The translations under genes and the position numbers were made by a program. The notes below the pieces were generated by a model, which saw only the letters and a list, made by a program, of their open reading frames with translations, was not told the origin of the DNA and ran no database searches. From the NCBI GenBank assembly GCA_028280505.1, contig JANQLO010000074.1, positions 1-64,000 of the forward strand: a DNA stretch of 64,000 nt, written 5' to 3'. The stretch's first letter is position 1; each line of letters opens with the position of its first letter. This DNA comes from Chromatiales bacterium (GTDB lineage Bacteria; Pseudomonadota; Gammaproteobacteria; Chromatiales; Chromatiaceae). Positions 16,745 to 23,244 of the stretch are shown one piece after another.

Positions 16745-17119
16745 TCAACAAAATACTAATTGCGCATAATACCCATTTTCGCTGGTTTGGATATTCGCGT
16801 AACTGATTGAAGGGAAAGAGGAAATTCCGCCAACCATCAGAGACAAAATGACGATTGCGCCGGCGGCGCGCCAATTCGCCCAGCTCTTCCTAACTTTTGG
16901 GTCACGAGCAAATTCAGACTTCCATGCAGCTTCGATGTCTACGGCTTGCAGGTCTGTTGCATCCATGATCTTTCGGACTGTCGAATCCTTCAGTCCGCCG
17001 CGTCCTTTTTTCATGTGTCTGTAGCCACCGTCAGACATTTCGAAGTACTTGGCCATTTCAAGGTCGTTCCTTAAATTCCGACTTTTCCTAACCAAATCAA
17101 GAACTTGTTCGAATTTCAT
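16745..17119 (-). CDS. DUF3693-like phage regulator with C-terminal membrane segment
   Basis: The protein has 124 residues. An N-terminal helix-turn-helix (about 1-60: EMAKYFEMSDGGYRHMKKGRG, then VRKIMDATDL) precedes one hydrophobic segment (about 85-105). This matches the small HTH/membrane proteins of filamentous phages that act as repressor or superinfection control. The left att junction lies within its last 9 codons, so the present C-terminus (YYAQLVFC) is a product of integration. In the circular phage the frame would run on into sequence now at the right end. Confidence 0.7.
   Translation of the reverse strand: MKFEQVLDLVRKSRNLRNDLEMAKYFEMSDGGYRHMKKGRGGLKDSTVRKIMDATDLQAVDIEAAWKSEFARDPKVRKSWANWRAAGAIVILSLMVGGISSFPSISYANIQTSENGYYAQLVFC
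16757..16786 (+). repeat. Left prophage junction: half dif site
   Basis: A 21-bp sequence (16757-16777) is repeated exactly at 23215-23235. It contains a XerC-type arm ATTGCGCATAA (16759-16769) and central TACCCA, but the right arm TTTTCGCTGGT no longer resembles a XerD site. This is what XerC-mediated integration of a filamentous phage at dif leaves at one end. Confidence 0.8.
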
Positions 17120-17268
17120 TGCATGTCACCTCCGTGCAAATAATAGACCCGTTCAAAAAATGTTGACACGTGCAAAAAATGTACGTATCAATGCGTTCAT
17201 AAATTGTACGGTTTTTTATACCCATCGCAGCGGCGGGCGCTGGATAGGCACGAAAGCGGAGCATTTTT

Positions 17269-17502
17269 GTGGACTATCGACGTGTTTTTGGAAGGATGCT
17301 CAGCCGCTGTAAGCGGCTTTTCTTGGGTGCAGCGGTCCCCCAGTCAGATCGGCCAAAAATCGTGTATGAGCCTTCTGATGGGTCCTTCAGCATCCGTTTA
17401 ATCGACTGTCCCGAGTGCCAAGGCAGCGCGCCCCGCGACTGCGGGGTCTGTCAGGGCAGGGGAGAGATCGAGGCCCTGTTCAAGTCGAGGCCTCAGCGAT
17501 GA
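17269..17502 (+). CDS. Small zinc-ribbon-like phage protein
   Basis: The protein has 77 residues from a GTG at 17269 with GGAG at a proper distance. The C-terminal half has CPECQGSAPRDCGVCQGRG, a four-cysteine DnaJ-type zinc ribbon. It is the first plus-strand gene of the prophage and overlaps the next frame by 4 bases. The function is unknown. A nucleic-acid or protein-binding role is inferred. Confidence 0.6.
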   Translation: MDYRRVFGRMLSRCKRLFLGAAVPQSDRPKIVYEPSDGSFSIRLIDCPECQGSAPRDCGVCQGRGEIEALFKSRPQR

Positions 17503-17975
17503 CCGCCTTATCGCCAAACTCGGCTGATCAAATCGTCGGGCCAGGTGTCACGCGGGCTCAGCAACAGCGCCTATTTTTCACGCCATCACGGAACTCGGTT
17601 ATTCGTCAGGACACTAAACCCCGATTTCCTGCACCGCCGCCGAGGTGGGACGCCCCGCCGGTCTGTCCGGTCTACGGCCACACCTTCTACGATTGCTGGT
17701 TGGCAAACCCGGAACCCCGGGCGCCGTCATGGCGCCTGGGTCAGTTCCGCCGGCTGAGCTTTCACGCGCTCTCGGCTGCGCATCGTTTCGCCCGTCTTCA
17801 GCCCCGATTCGACGTCGTCAATCGGCATGGCTATGTCGATGCCCGGTCTGAGGGCCAGTCGGCCGGCCGATTCCCGATGGGTGGAAATCCACCCATTTCA
17901 CGTGCGGGTGCTAGTGACACCCGCACTTTGGTACCCAATCCGGTACCAATTGGGTCAGTCAGCGATGTTTCTTGA
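17499..17975 (+). CDS. Weakly supported ORF before the replication gene
   Basis: The 158-codon frame starts with ATGA overlap to the previous gene and ends 11 bases inside the replication gene. The second half runs through strong DNA hairpins (17877-17955), and its composition (Pro, Arg, Ser rich) is not clearly protein-like. It may be real only in its first half, or not coding at all. Confidence 0.3.
   Translation: MTALSPNSADQIVGPGVTRAQQQRLFFTPSRNSVIRQDTKPRFPAPPPRWDAPPVCPVYGHTFYDCWLANPEPRAPSWRLGQFRRLSFHALSAAHRFARLQPRFDVVNRHGYVDARSEGQSAGRFPMGGNPPISRAGASDTRTLVPNPVPIGSVSDVS
17877..17955 (+). promoter_or_regulatory. Cluster of three hairpins upstream of the phage replication gene
   Basis: ATGGGTGG-AAAT-CCACCCAT (17877-17896), GTGCGGGTG-N7-CACCCGCAC (17902-17926) and TTGGTACC-N6-GGTACCAA (17928-17949) lie back to back. 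The third can refold as ACCCAAT/ATTGGGT (17933-17955). They end 9 bases before the replication-gene ATG. On single-stranded phage DNA such hairpins can act as origin, promoter or translational control. Confidence 0.65.
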
Positions 17976-19089
17976 TTGGCTTTCCATCCATCAGGACCAC
18001 GGCGACCAGCTCCCGCTCATCGCCGATCGGGCCATGATCGTCATCGACACGGATACCGGCGATGCCCTCACCACGACACAGCCCACGATCACGGAACGTG
18101 GCAGCTATTCGACGAGTGTGCAGATTCGTCTCTCGGGCGGCCGGATATCCGTCAGTGGGAACCCGTCTCGGTTCAATCGTCCGGAGAATCTCTTCGGTCT
18201 TACGTCGATTGACCAGGCGGTCGCGGTCTACAACCGGATTTTGATGTCGCACGGCCTGCCGCCGTTCACCAAAGCCACCAAGCGATGGTTTCGCCAGGGC
18301 GAAGACGGCAAGCGCGCGCAGTTGGTCAGTGATGGCGCAACCATCACCGAGCTGCATATCACCACCAATCGCGAAGTAGGGCGGGGCAACGTCCTGGCCT
18401 ACCTCAAGGGGCTATCGACTCAACGCCTCCGACACTCCATACCCAGGCTCCATACCAACGGCCGCGCCGTGGACTGGTTATCGAAGAAAGGCAATGCACG
18501 CCTCATCTACCCGAGTGTTTACGACAAAGCCCACGAGCTGCGTTTGCATGCGTTGGAGAAGACCGCACGGTCGTGCGGTAAAGACAGCGATGACTATCGC
18601 TATGTGCAAAAAGTCATCGCGCACTGTGAACAGGTCGGCTTGGTCCGCTTCGAGCAAAAGATCAAGTCGGCGTATCTGCGACGAAGGAAGTTAAACCATT
18701 ACGGATTTGTAGAGATCGAGGATTTCGAAAACTTGCATCGCGAGTTTATCGCTATCGACTGCAAATTGAAGGTGACGAACATGGGCATAGAAACACTGGC
18801 CGAACAATTACAGCGCGAAGGCATTTGCACTAATCCGAAAGCAGCGAACACAACGTTGTCTTATGCAATACGTTGGATGCACGGTGAACGTTTCGACCTG
18901 AAAAAAAGCAAGGTCAAGCTGCACCGCGCCCGTCTTCGCAAGATCGGTATCGATATCGCAGATACGTTCGATGTCGATCGTCATAGCCTGGTCCATGTGC
19001 GCCATGTTCGCGATATCACCGTCACCGATTCGGTAGCACCAGACTGGTACCAGCAACCAGAAGTCCGTGGTCTTCGGTTGGTGGCTTAA
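17965..19089 (+). CDS. Phage replication initiation protein (gene II/X family)
   Basis: The protein has 374 residues from the ATG at 17965 (MFLDWLSIHQDHGDQLP, the usual start of this family); the frame extends upstream without support. Conserved blocks include GSYSTSVQIRLSGGRISVSGNPSRFNRPENLFG, then TELHITTNREVG, and AYLKGLSTQR. These proteins nick the plus strand at the origin and start rolling-circle replication. The gene is followed after 36 bases by the ssDNA-binding protein. The nick site is probably in the structured intergenic regions. Confidence 0.9.
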   Translation: MFLDWLSIHQDHGDQLPLIADRAMIVIDTDTGDALTTTQPTITERGSYSTSVQIRLSGGRISVSGNPSRFNRPENLFGLTSIDQAVAVYNRILMSHGLPPFTKATKRWFRQGEDGKRAQLVSDGATITELHITTNREVGRGNVLAYLKGLSTQRLRHSIPRLHTNGRAVDWLSKKGNARLIYPSVYDKAHELRLHALEKTARSCGKDSDDYRYVQKVIAHCEQVGLVRFEQKIKSAYLRRRKLNHYGFVEIEDFENLHREFIAIDCKLKVTNMGIETLAEQLQREGICTNPKAANTTLSYAIRWMHGERFDLKKSKVKLHRARLRKIGIDIADTFDVDRHSLVHVRHVRDITVTDSVAPDWYQQPEVRGLRLVA

Positions 19090-19125
19090 CGCCCATCAGG
19101 GCACTCAACGAGAGAGGTAGAAAAG

Positions 19126-19428
19126 ATGGAAGTCAAAGGCGTTTTTTTACAGGCCATCTCCTGGGAGATGACCGACGAGCGGACCGGCGAACTGCGTGCC
19201 GGCACGACGATTCGTGTGGGCACTATGCCCGATGGATCAGAGTTCAATCTGACGCGCGGTTTCGTGATCGAGAAATACACGGGCGCGTCGTCGCTCATGG
19301 GCTCGATTGACCAAAAGATGGCCGGCAAGCCGGTCACTCTGCAGGGCGAGCTCAAACCGGCGGGCCAGGGCAAGTTTAAGTTCGTGCCTGAGTCGATCAA
19401 GTTGGGCACAACGGCTGCGGCAGCATAG
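19126..19428 (+). CDS. Phage single-stranded DNA-binding protein (gene V-like, DUF1293)
   Basis: The protein has 100 residues with GAGAGG upstream. MEVKGVFLQAISWE, then ERTGELRAGTTIRVGTMPDGSEFNL, is the DUF1293 pattern of inovirus gene V proteins, which coat the plus strand before assembly. It lies between the replication protein and the coat genes, the standard position. Confidence 0.85.
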   Translation: MEVKGVFLQAISWEMTDERTGELRAGTTIRVGTMPDGSEFNLTRGFVIEKYTGASSLMGSIDQKMAGKPVTLQGELKPAGQGKFKFVPESIKLGTTAAAA

Positions 19429-19443
19429 TAGAACCTCGGGGAT

Positions 19444-19515
19444 ATGAGAAACCTCTTCTACTTTCTCAGTGCCTTCGGTGTTGTTGTCACCGCTAGTCTA
19501 ATCACCGCCCTATGA
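19444..19515 (+). CDS. Tiny hydrophobic phage coat-like protein
   Basis: A 23-residue protein (MRNLFYFLSAFGVVVTASLI and three more) consists of one membrane helix. It starts 15 bases after the gene V stop, and its TGA overlaps the next ATG (ATGA). Size and place match gene VII/IX minor coat proteins. Confidence 0.6.
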   Translation: MRNLFYFLSAFGVVVTASLITAL

Positions 19516-19952
19516 CCCGCTCGAACGTTCAAGCGCTCTGTGTGTTCATCATCGGCTTAGCAGCGTTGCTCAGCCATTCGATGGCACACGCGGGTTGCAC
19601 GGTCTACGACCCTGACGGTTTCGTATGGGAAGCCTATCCCGATGCATCACCGGGGTATTGTGCAGACGTCGTTGCCGGCTTGGGCGAGGGATACACGTAC
19701 ACCGAAGATGGACCGTCGGGTGAATCAAACCGCCGGCTGCTGGTATGTGACGGCGTATGGATCTTCGAAGGCGGCATCAGTTGTGACGGCACACTCGAAG
19801 CGGTCAATGCACAAGCGACCAAACTCTGGCTAAACGGCGGCTGGGATGCCGACGGATTCGCCGCAGGATTCAGCATGGTCATCATGCTGTTTGTCACGGG
19901 GCTGGGTATCGGCCTCATTGTCTCTGTCATCAGAAAAGCAAAAGGAGCTTAA
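19512..19952 (+). CDS. Phage minor coat candidate with signal peptide and C-terminal anchor
   Basis: The protein has 146 residues. The signal peptide ends near SMAHAGC. The exported part contains several cysteines (GCTVYD, PGYCAD, LVCDGVW, ISCDG), and a C-terminal helix (about 118-141) is followed by RKAKGA. It overlaps the tiny gene upstream by 4 bases and is followed 2 bases later by the major coat gene. It is probably a virion protein anchored in the inner membrane before assembly. Confidence 0.6.
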   Translation: MTRSNVQALCVFIIGLAALLSHSMAHAGCTVYDPDGFVWEAYPDASPGYCADVVAGLGEGYTYTEDGPSGESNRRLLVCDGVWIFEGGISCDGTLEAVNAQATKLWLNGGWDADGFAAGFSMVIMLFVTGLGIGLIVSVIRKAKGA

Positions 19953-19954
19953 CG

Positions 19955-20185
19955 ATGAAAAACCTCTGTAACGCTGTGAAGCGTCACGCGAAGAAAACCA
20001 TTGCTGCTATCGGCAGCTTGTTCGTCGCTGGCCAGGCCATGGCCGTCGACACCACGGCCGTCGGTGCGTCGTTAACCGGTGCGCAGACCACTGCTTTGTC
20101 GGTGGGCGAACTGGTCATCGGCGTGGTGGCCGCGCTGATCGTCATCGGTCTGGTCATCTCGATGGTGACCAAGATCCGCGGCTAA
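19955..20185 (+). CDS. Filamentous phage major coat protein (gene VIII-like)
   Basis: The protein has 76 residues. A basic leader and signal end in AGQAMAVD. The mature part of about 46 residues consists of a short polar stretch (TTAVGASLTGAQTTALS), one membrane helix (VGELVIGVVAALIVIGLVIS) and a basic tail (KIRG). This is the classic pVIII layout. The stop overlaps the next start (TAATG). Confidence 0.9.
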   Translation: MKNLCNAVKRHAKKTIAAIGSLFVAGQAMAVDTTAVGASLTGAQTTALSVGELVIGVVAALIVIGLVISMVTKIRG

Positions 20186-20262
20186 TGATCTGGTCTGTCC
20201 TTGCAGGTATGGCTGCCGGTGGCGCGTTCATCGTCGGTTTAAGGATGGGCTGGTTCTTGTGA
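20185..20262 (+). CDS. Tiny hydrophobic phage protein after the coat gene
   Basis: The protein has 25 residues (MIWSVLAGMAAGGAFIVGLR and five more), a single membrane helix, translated from a start that overlaps the coat stop. It is probably a minor coat protein. The terminator follows 3 bases after its stop. Confidence 0.6.
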   Translation: MIWSVLAGMAAGGAFIVGLRMGWFL

Positions 20263-20265
20263 TAC

Positions 20266-20289
20266 GCGGGGCTTCGGCCCCGCTTTTTC
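20266..20289 (+). terminator. Intrinsic terminator after the major coat cluster
   Basis: GCGGGGC-TTCG-GCCCCGC, a 7-bp stem with the very stable TTCG tetraloop, is followed by TTTTTCTT. Inoviruses typically have their main terminator right after the coat gene to keep downstream expression low. Confidence 0.93.
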
Positions 20290-20320
20290 TTAATCAGGAC
20301 GCGTACGCGTTTTACTCGAC

Positions 20321-21070
20321 ATGAACAGCAGATTTCAACGACGGCGGCGTCTGGTGTATTGGAGCCTTGTAGGCTGTCTTGTTGTGCTTCAGCTTGTCGC
20401 GGTAGCGCATGCAGGATACTGGTCCTATGGCACTGACGGCACTCGCTACGCAACGAAGGAAGCGAGGGCCGAATCCTATTGCGCATGGAAAGCAGCCAGC
20501 TCACCTAATTTTGACGGGACATACGGATTCATAGATACCGTCAATCCTGGTTGGCAATACTTCTACTGCACCAATACCAAAACCGGGTCCGAGGTGTACA
20601 ACCGTGTGAACTACTACTGCGAGGAAACCGGTTCATCACCACCGTCTGGCATCTGTCCTGAAGACATCGTCGACTGTTCAACCGAACCCAACATGATCAA
20701 GCGAGCCCCTGCGGATGGCTCGTTTCCGCCGAGTCATTCGACGCCTGCTCATTCGCATCGCCCTGTACCTGCTGATTCTGTGGCTGTTCGCCAAAGCAAT
20801 CACCCTCCTGCTGACATAGCGCCGCTTAAAGGCCAACAGCTCGATATCGTTGCCGCGGTCCAAGGTACCGAAGACCAACGTTGGATCTACCTTTTCAGGG
20901 CCAACAAAGAGGGTACCTATTACACCCTCGGCATGGATGACCTCGAGGCCATGCAATACCGCATCGAACCCAAGGGTGCCTGCGCCGTCCGGCTCTACTG
21001 GGAAGACAAATATGAAGTCGTCACCTGTGGCGACCGATCCAACAATCAAGGCATGCTCGGCGGCGCGTAG
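20321..21070 (+). CDS. TspB/pIII-like adsorption protein, probably a deletion hybrid
   Basis: The protein has 249 residues. A signal anchor (about 12-33) and a Tyr/Cys-rich domain (GYWSYGTDGTRYATKEARAE...YYCEETGSSPPSGICPEDIVDC) resemble TspB-like inovirus proteins. From about residue 133 the sequence becomes a poor Ser/Pro/His stretch (20720-20819). From about residue 167 it is normal again (KGQQLDIVAAVQGTEDQRWIYLF...). Usual pIII-class proteins are longer and end in a membrane anchor, absent here. The Zot/pI gene that should follow is missing, so a deletion has probably fused two frames. Confidence 0.65.
   Translation: MNSRFQRRRRLVYWSLVGCLVVLQLVAVAHAGYWSYGTDGTRYATKEARAESYCAWKAASSPNFDGTYGFIDTVNPGWQYFYCTNTKTGSEVYNRVNYYCEETGSSPPSGICPEDIVDCSTEPNMIKRAPADGSFPPSHSTPAHSHRPVPADSVAVRQSNHPPADIAPLKGQQLDIVAAVQGTEDQRWIYLFRANKEGTYYTLGMDDLEAMQYRIEPKGACAVRLYWEDKYEVVTCGDRSNNQGMLGGA
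20715..20819 (+). CDS. Possible 34-residue membrane protein in an alternative frame
   Basis: ATG at 20715 opens a very hydrophobic 34-residue protein (RRLLIRIALYLLILWLFAKA and on) exactly where the overlapping 249-residue frame has its low-quality stretch. This implies the alternative frame is, or was, the coding one. The family is unknown. Confidence 0.4.
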   Translation: MARFRRVIRRLLIRIALYLLILWLFAKAITLLLT

Positions 21071-21138
21071 CGGCCGGAGCGACACGGGGAGCGACGGCGC
21101 GAAGCGTTGCTGAGCATGCCATGCGGCTACTTATGACC

Positions 21139-21408
21139 TTATGACGGCCATTGTTGTGCACAATGCAGCACACGAAGCACGGTGATGTTTTCAGCGGCTT
21201 GATAGACCACCACATAATTCGATCTGACTACCATCTCGCGCGTACCTGGTACACGCCCTTCGCGGTACAACTGCGGCCGTTCGGGCAACATTGAGACCTT
21301 TGCATTGATCTCGTTTTTCAATGCCTCGGCGGCATCGGGATTATCGGCTGAGATATAGTCGATGATTGTCAGTAAGTCGGCTTGTGCGGCTCTCTTCCAT
21401 TCAATCAC
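21139..21408 (-). CDS. RelE/ParE-family toxin
   Basis: The protein has 89 residues from a GTG at 21408; the longer frame to 21525 lies over the antitoxin. ParE/RelE fold segments are VIEWKRAAQADLLTIIDYISADNPDAAEAL, PQLYREGRVPGTREMVVRSNYVVVYQ and ITVLRVLHCAQQWP. It overlaps the antitoxin gene by 8 bases. The module occupies the position that higBA holds in the neighbouring element. Confidence 0.88.
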   Translation of the reverse strand: MIEWKRAAQADLLTIIDYISADNPDAAEALKNEINAKVSMLPERPQLYREGRVPGTREMVVRSNYVVVYQAAENITVLRVLHCAQQWPS

Positions 21409-21691
21409 GTCGTTTCCTATCGATGACGGCTTGTGCCTCTTCCATGATGTCGTCGTGTGGCACCGATGGCGAGTCATCGTTAAGGGCTTCTTGGACCTTG
21501 GCACGGAACCAGGCGTCATAAGCATTGGGGTCAGTCGTCAAACCGGCGGGTAATCCACCTTCCTTGGCGATGCGCGTAAGCAGGATGCGCACGGCATCGG
21601 AAACGGTCAGTCCCAGATTTGCGAGTGTCTTGGTTGCGTCAGCTTTCAGCTGATCATCGACCCGCACGTGAAGCATTGAGGTCTGAGCCAT
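21401..21691 (-). CDS. RelB/DinJ-family antitoxin
   Basis: The protein has 96 residues. The ribbon-helix-helix N-terminus MLHVRVDDQLKADATKTLANLGLTVSDAVRILLTRIA is the RelB/DinJ signature, and the C-terminus is the toxin-binding extension. It should repress the palindrome 34 bases upstream. Confidence 0.9.
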   Translation of the reverse strand: MAQTSMLHVRVDDQLKADATKTLANLGLTVSDAVRILLTRIAKEGGLPAGLTTDPNAYDAWFRAKVQEALNDDSPSVPHDDIMEEAQAVIDRKRRD

Positions 21692-21725
21692 GATGTTCTC
21701 CGGTGTTTTCAGACCTCGATAGTAT

Positions 21726-21743
21726 GTATCTCAATTGAGATAC
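21726..21743 (-). promoter_or_regulatory. Operator of the RelBE-like module
   Basis: GTATCTCAATTGAGATAC is a perfect 18-bp palindrome upstream of the antitoxin start, a typical RelB/DinJ binding site. Confidence 0.7.
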
Positions 21744-21745
21744 GT

Positions 21746-22048
21746 TCAAGCCTGAGCAGGTAGCCAGGCCTTATAGGTGCTAATGGCCTTTTTGTACCTT
21801 CGCCAAGCCAGTCGACGAGCGGCCCGCCTGGCGTGCCAGATCGCGAACAGTCGCTCAGCCTTCTTGTAGAGCTTGCGGGCCGTCTCACTGATCCAATCGA
21901 GCTGACGAGCCATGAACCAGGCACGCATCGACGGCCGGGCAGGTCGCCGGCCTGCGCGAGGTGATCGACCTCGATACCCGGTGTGCAGTTCGAGCGACGG
22001 TTGTTCAGTGCAGGGTAACTGCAACTGTTGCCAGATCGTCCGGAGCAT
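21746..22048 (-). CDS. Arg-rich phage-element protein, copy 2
   Basis: The protein has 100 residues (MLRTIWQQLQLPCTEQPSLE, PSMRAWFMARQLDWISETARKL, then repeats of AIWHARRAARRLAWRRYKKA). It is the intact paralogue of 15135-15542. Strongly basic and helical, with no recognised domain. It lies directly upstream of the toxin-antitoxin module and 3 bases after the 63-residue gene. Confidence 0.65.
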   Translation of the reverse strand: MLRTIWQQLQLPCTEQPSLELHTGYRGRSPRAGRRPARPSMRAWFMARQLDWISETARKLYKKAERLFAIWHARRAARRLAWRRYKKAISTYKAWLPAQA

Positions 22049-22051
22049 CGG

Positions 22052-22243
22052 TCAATACTCCGTGGTCAACACATAGTCGCCATCGAGATCACCGATGACG
22101 GCCATGATGCGTACGCCGCATTGTTCGATCTCGTCGATGGTATAGGTCTTTTCCATCTCCACCACATGCGTCCAGCTACCGGCGGTCACGATGTGTTCCT
22201 GGTCCGTGCCGGCGTGTTCTACCACCACATATTGCTGACTCAT
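22052..22243 (-). CDS. Hypothetical small prophage protein
   Basis: The protein has 63 residues (MSQQYVVVEHAGTDQEHIVT and on, ending DYVLTTEY) with AGGAG upstream. Acidic and beta-rich. It is absent from the older element, where the same ribosome-binding region leads directly into copy 1 of the Arg-rich gene. The function is unknown. An anti-host or modulation protein is possible. Confidence 0.6.
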   Translation of the reverse strand: MSQQYVVVEHAGTDQEHIVTAGSWTHVVEMEKTYTIDEIEQCGVRIMAVIGDLDGDYVLTTEY

Positions 22244-22553
22244 CCTCTGAACTCCTGTTCATCATGCGGACCTCCCGCAACTTCTTCCTTGCAGACAAAA
22301 ACCCCCAGTCGGTGGTGGGCAGCCGTCGAGCGAGGAGGTCGCCCTGAACACACGTGAAGGGTCGTGCGCGCTGTGCGCGCACGAGGGGGCCCCGCTTGCG
22401 GGGTTCCGACTGACGGCTGATGGTTGCGTGTGTTGTGGTGTATGGCGGCCGGTGACGACCTACAGGGTGCTCCCGTCAGATCCGCCGCGAGCGGCGTGCC
22501 GTTGTTTGGGCGGGTATCGATGTTGATACCGCGGAACCGGCCTTAGGCCGTTC
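22244..22553. repeat. Filamentous-phage intergenic region, copy B
   Basis: About 310 bases match 15543-15846 over almost the whole length, including CCCCGC-TT-GCGGGG (22390-22403), CGCCGC-GA-GCGGCG (22483-22496) and GGTATCGA-TG-TTGATACC (22513-22530). In the last hairpin the difference from copy A changes a C-G pair to T-G, so pairing is kept. It is likely the origin region. No genes are seen. Confidence 0.7.
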
Positions 22554-22631
22554 ATTGATTATGCGTACATGTGGTAGTGGCCCGACTGTTGATGTAGAAA
22601 GGGGCCGCGTAGTTGCTAACCGTGCGGCAGG

Positions 22632-22713
22632 GTGACCGCTGGGGGCGGGCGATGATTGGCTTAGTGAGCATTTATGCTCGACTTAGCCAATCAGAGGCGC
22701 CGCCGGCGGTCAC
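22632..22713. promoter_or_regulatory. Long imperfect hairpin, candidate phage packaging signal
   Basis: Outer arms GTGACCGC (22632-22639) and GCGGTCAC (22706-22713) enclose an 18-bp inner stem (22654-22671 with 22674-22692, one mismatch and one bulge, TT loop). An imperfect hairpin of about 80 bases next to the origin region is the form of the packaging signal in filamentous phages. It is missing from the older element, where 15847-16380 is replaced by the broken AT-rich gene. Confidence 0.6.
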
Positions 22714-22727
22714 GCGAAGAGGTGGTA

Positions 22728-23117
22728 TTAGAATCGCTGCCGAGTTGGAACCGGGAGTCCGATTATGTTCGTACCCTTGAGTTTTTCGCGGAAGTGCCGG
22801 CATTCTCTGGCGGCGATCGAATGCAACCAGGGCAATGCTCGGATCTCGCCAGGTTGTACGATTACACCGCTGTCGGTTACGAGTGCGTTCCCGTGGACGC
22901 GCCAGCCTCGCCAGGCAGTGTCGTGTGATTCTAGGTAGCCGGCGAGGCAGGTCAGGTGTTTCACGACTTGTCTTGGTGGCGATCGTCGCCACCGATCGAT
23001 AGTTCGGATACTGCGTCCAAAGTACTTGGCGGCCTCAGCCCGATTCAGCCGGGCGAGACTCATCAAGTCATCCAGCGGCATGCGGGTCAAGTAATCAAGC
23101 GTGGGATAGGTGTACAT
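22728..23117 (-). CDS. DUF3653-like phage HTH protein
   Basis: The protein has 129 residues. An HTH-like segment (LNRAEAAKYFGRSIRTIDRWRR) is followed by the family pattern WRGWRVHGNALVTDSGVIVQPGEI. DUF3653-type proteins are common at the ends of filamentous prophages. It lies next to the right att site. The role is probably regulatory. A decayed copy is at 16385-16681. Confidence 0.7.
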   Translation of the reverse strand: MYTYPTLDYLTRMPLDDLMSLARLNRAEAAKYFGRSIRTIDRWRRSPPRQVVKHLTCLAGYLESHDTAWRGWRVHGNALVTDSGVIVQPGEIRALPWLHSIAARECRHFREKLKGTNIIGLPVPTRQRF

Positions 23118-23216
23118 CTTGGATTCCTTTCTTTTGAAACTGCATTAATTGCTTCGTCCAAATAGCGATGAGGTGTAGATATTTCGCTATTCCAGCCAAA
23201 ATAGTACGAATCCTTA

Positions 23217-23244
23217 ATTGCGCATAATACCCATTATGTTAAAT
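23217..23244 (+). other. dif site (XerC/XerD recombination site), right prophage junction
   Basis: A XerC-type arm ATTGCGCATAA, central TACCCA and a perfect XerD-type arm TTATGTTAAAT give the 11-6-11 layout of gammaproteobacterial dif. E. coli dif has the same TGCGCATAA and TTATGTTAAAT arms with a different centre. It is the complete site, used for chromosome dimer resolution and as phage target. It implies that the window lies near the replication terminus. Confidence 0.85.

Larger units (their letters stand above)
16770..23227. mobile_element. Filamentous (inovirus-like) prophage integrated at dif
   Basis: About 6.46 kb lies between 21-bp direct repeats that contain the XerC half of dif. 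In order it holds a DUF3693-like regulator (-), a zinc-ribbon protein, replication protein, ssDNA-binding protein, two tiny hydrophobic proteins, a minor coat candidate, the major coat protein, a terminator, an adsorption-like protein (+), then a RelBE-like module, two small genes, a structured intergenic region and a DUF3653-like gene (-). The size fits an inovirus. No Zot/pI assembly ATPase is present, so it is probably defective or helper-dependent. Confidence 0.85.

Noticed and set aside
22674-22928. 84-codon plus-strand frame near the prophage right end
   Set aside because: It is antisense to the intact HTH gene and runs through the packaging-like hairpin.
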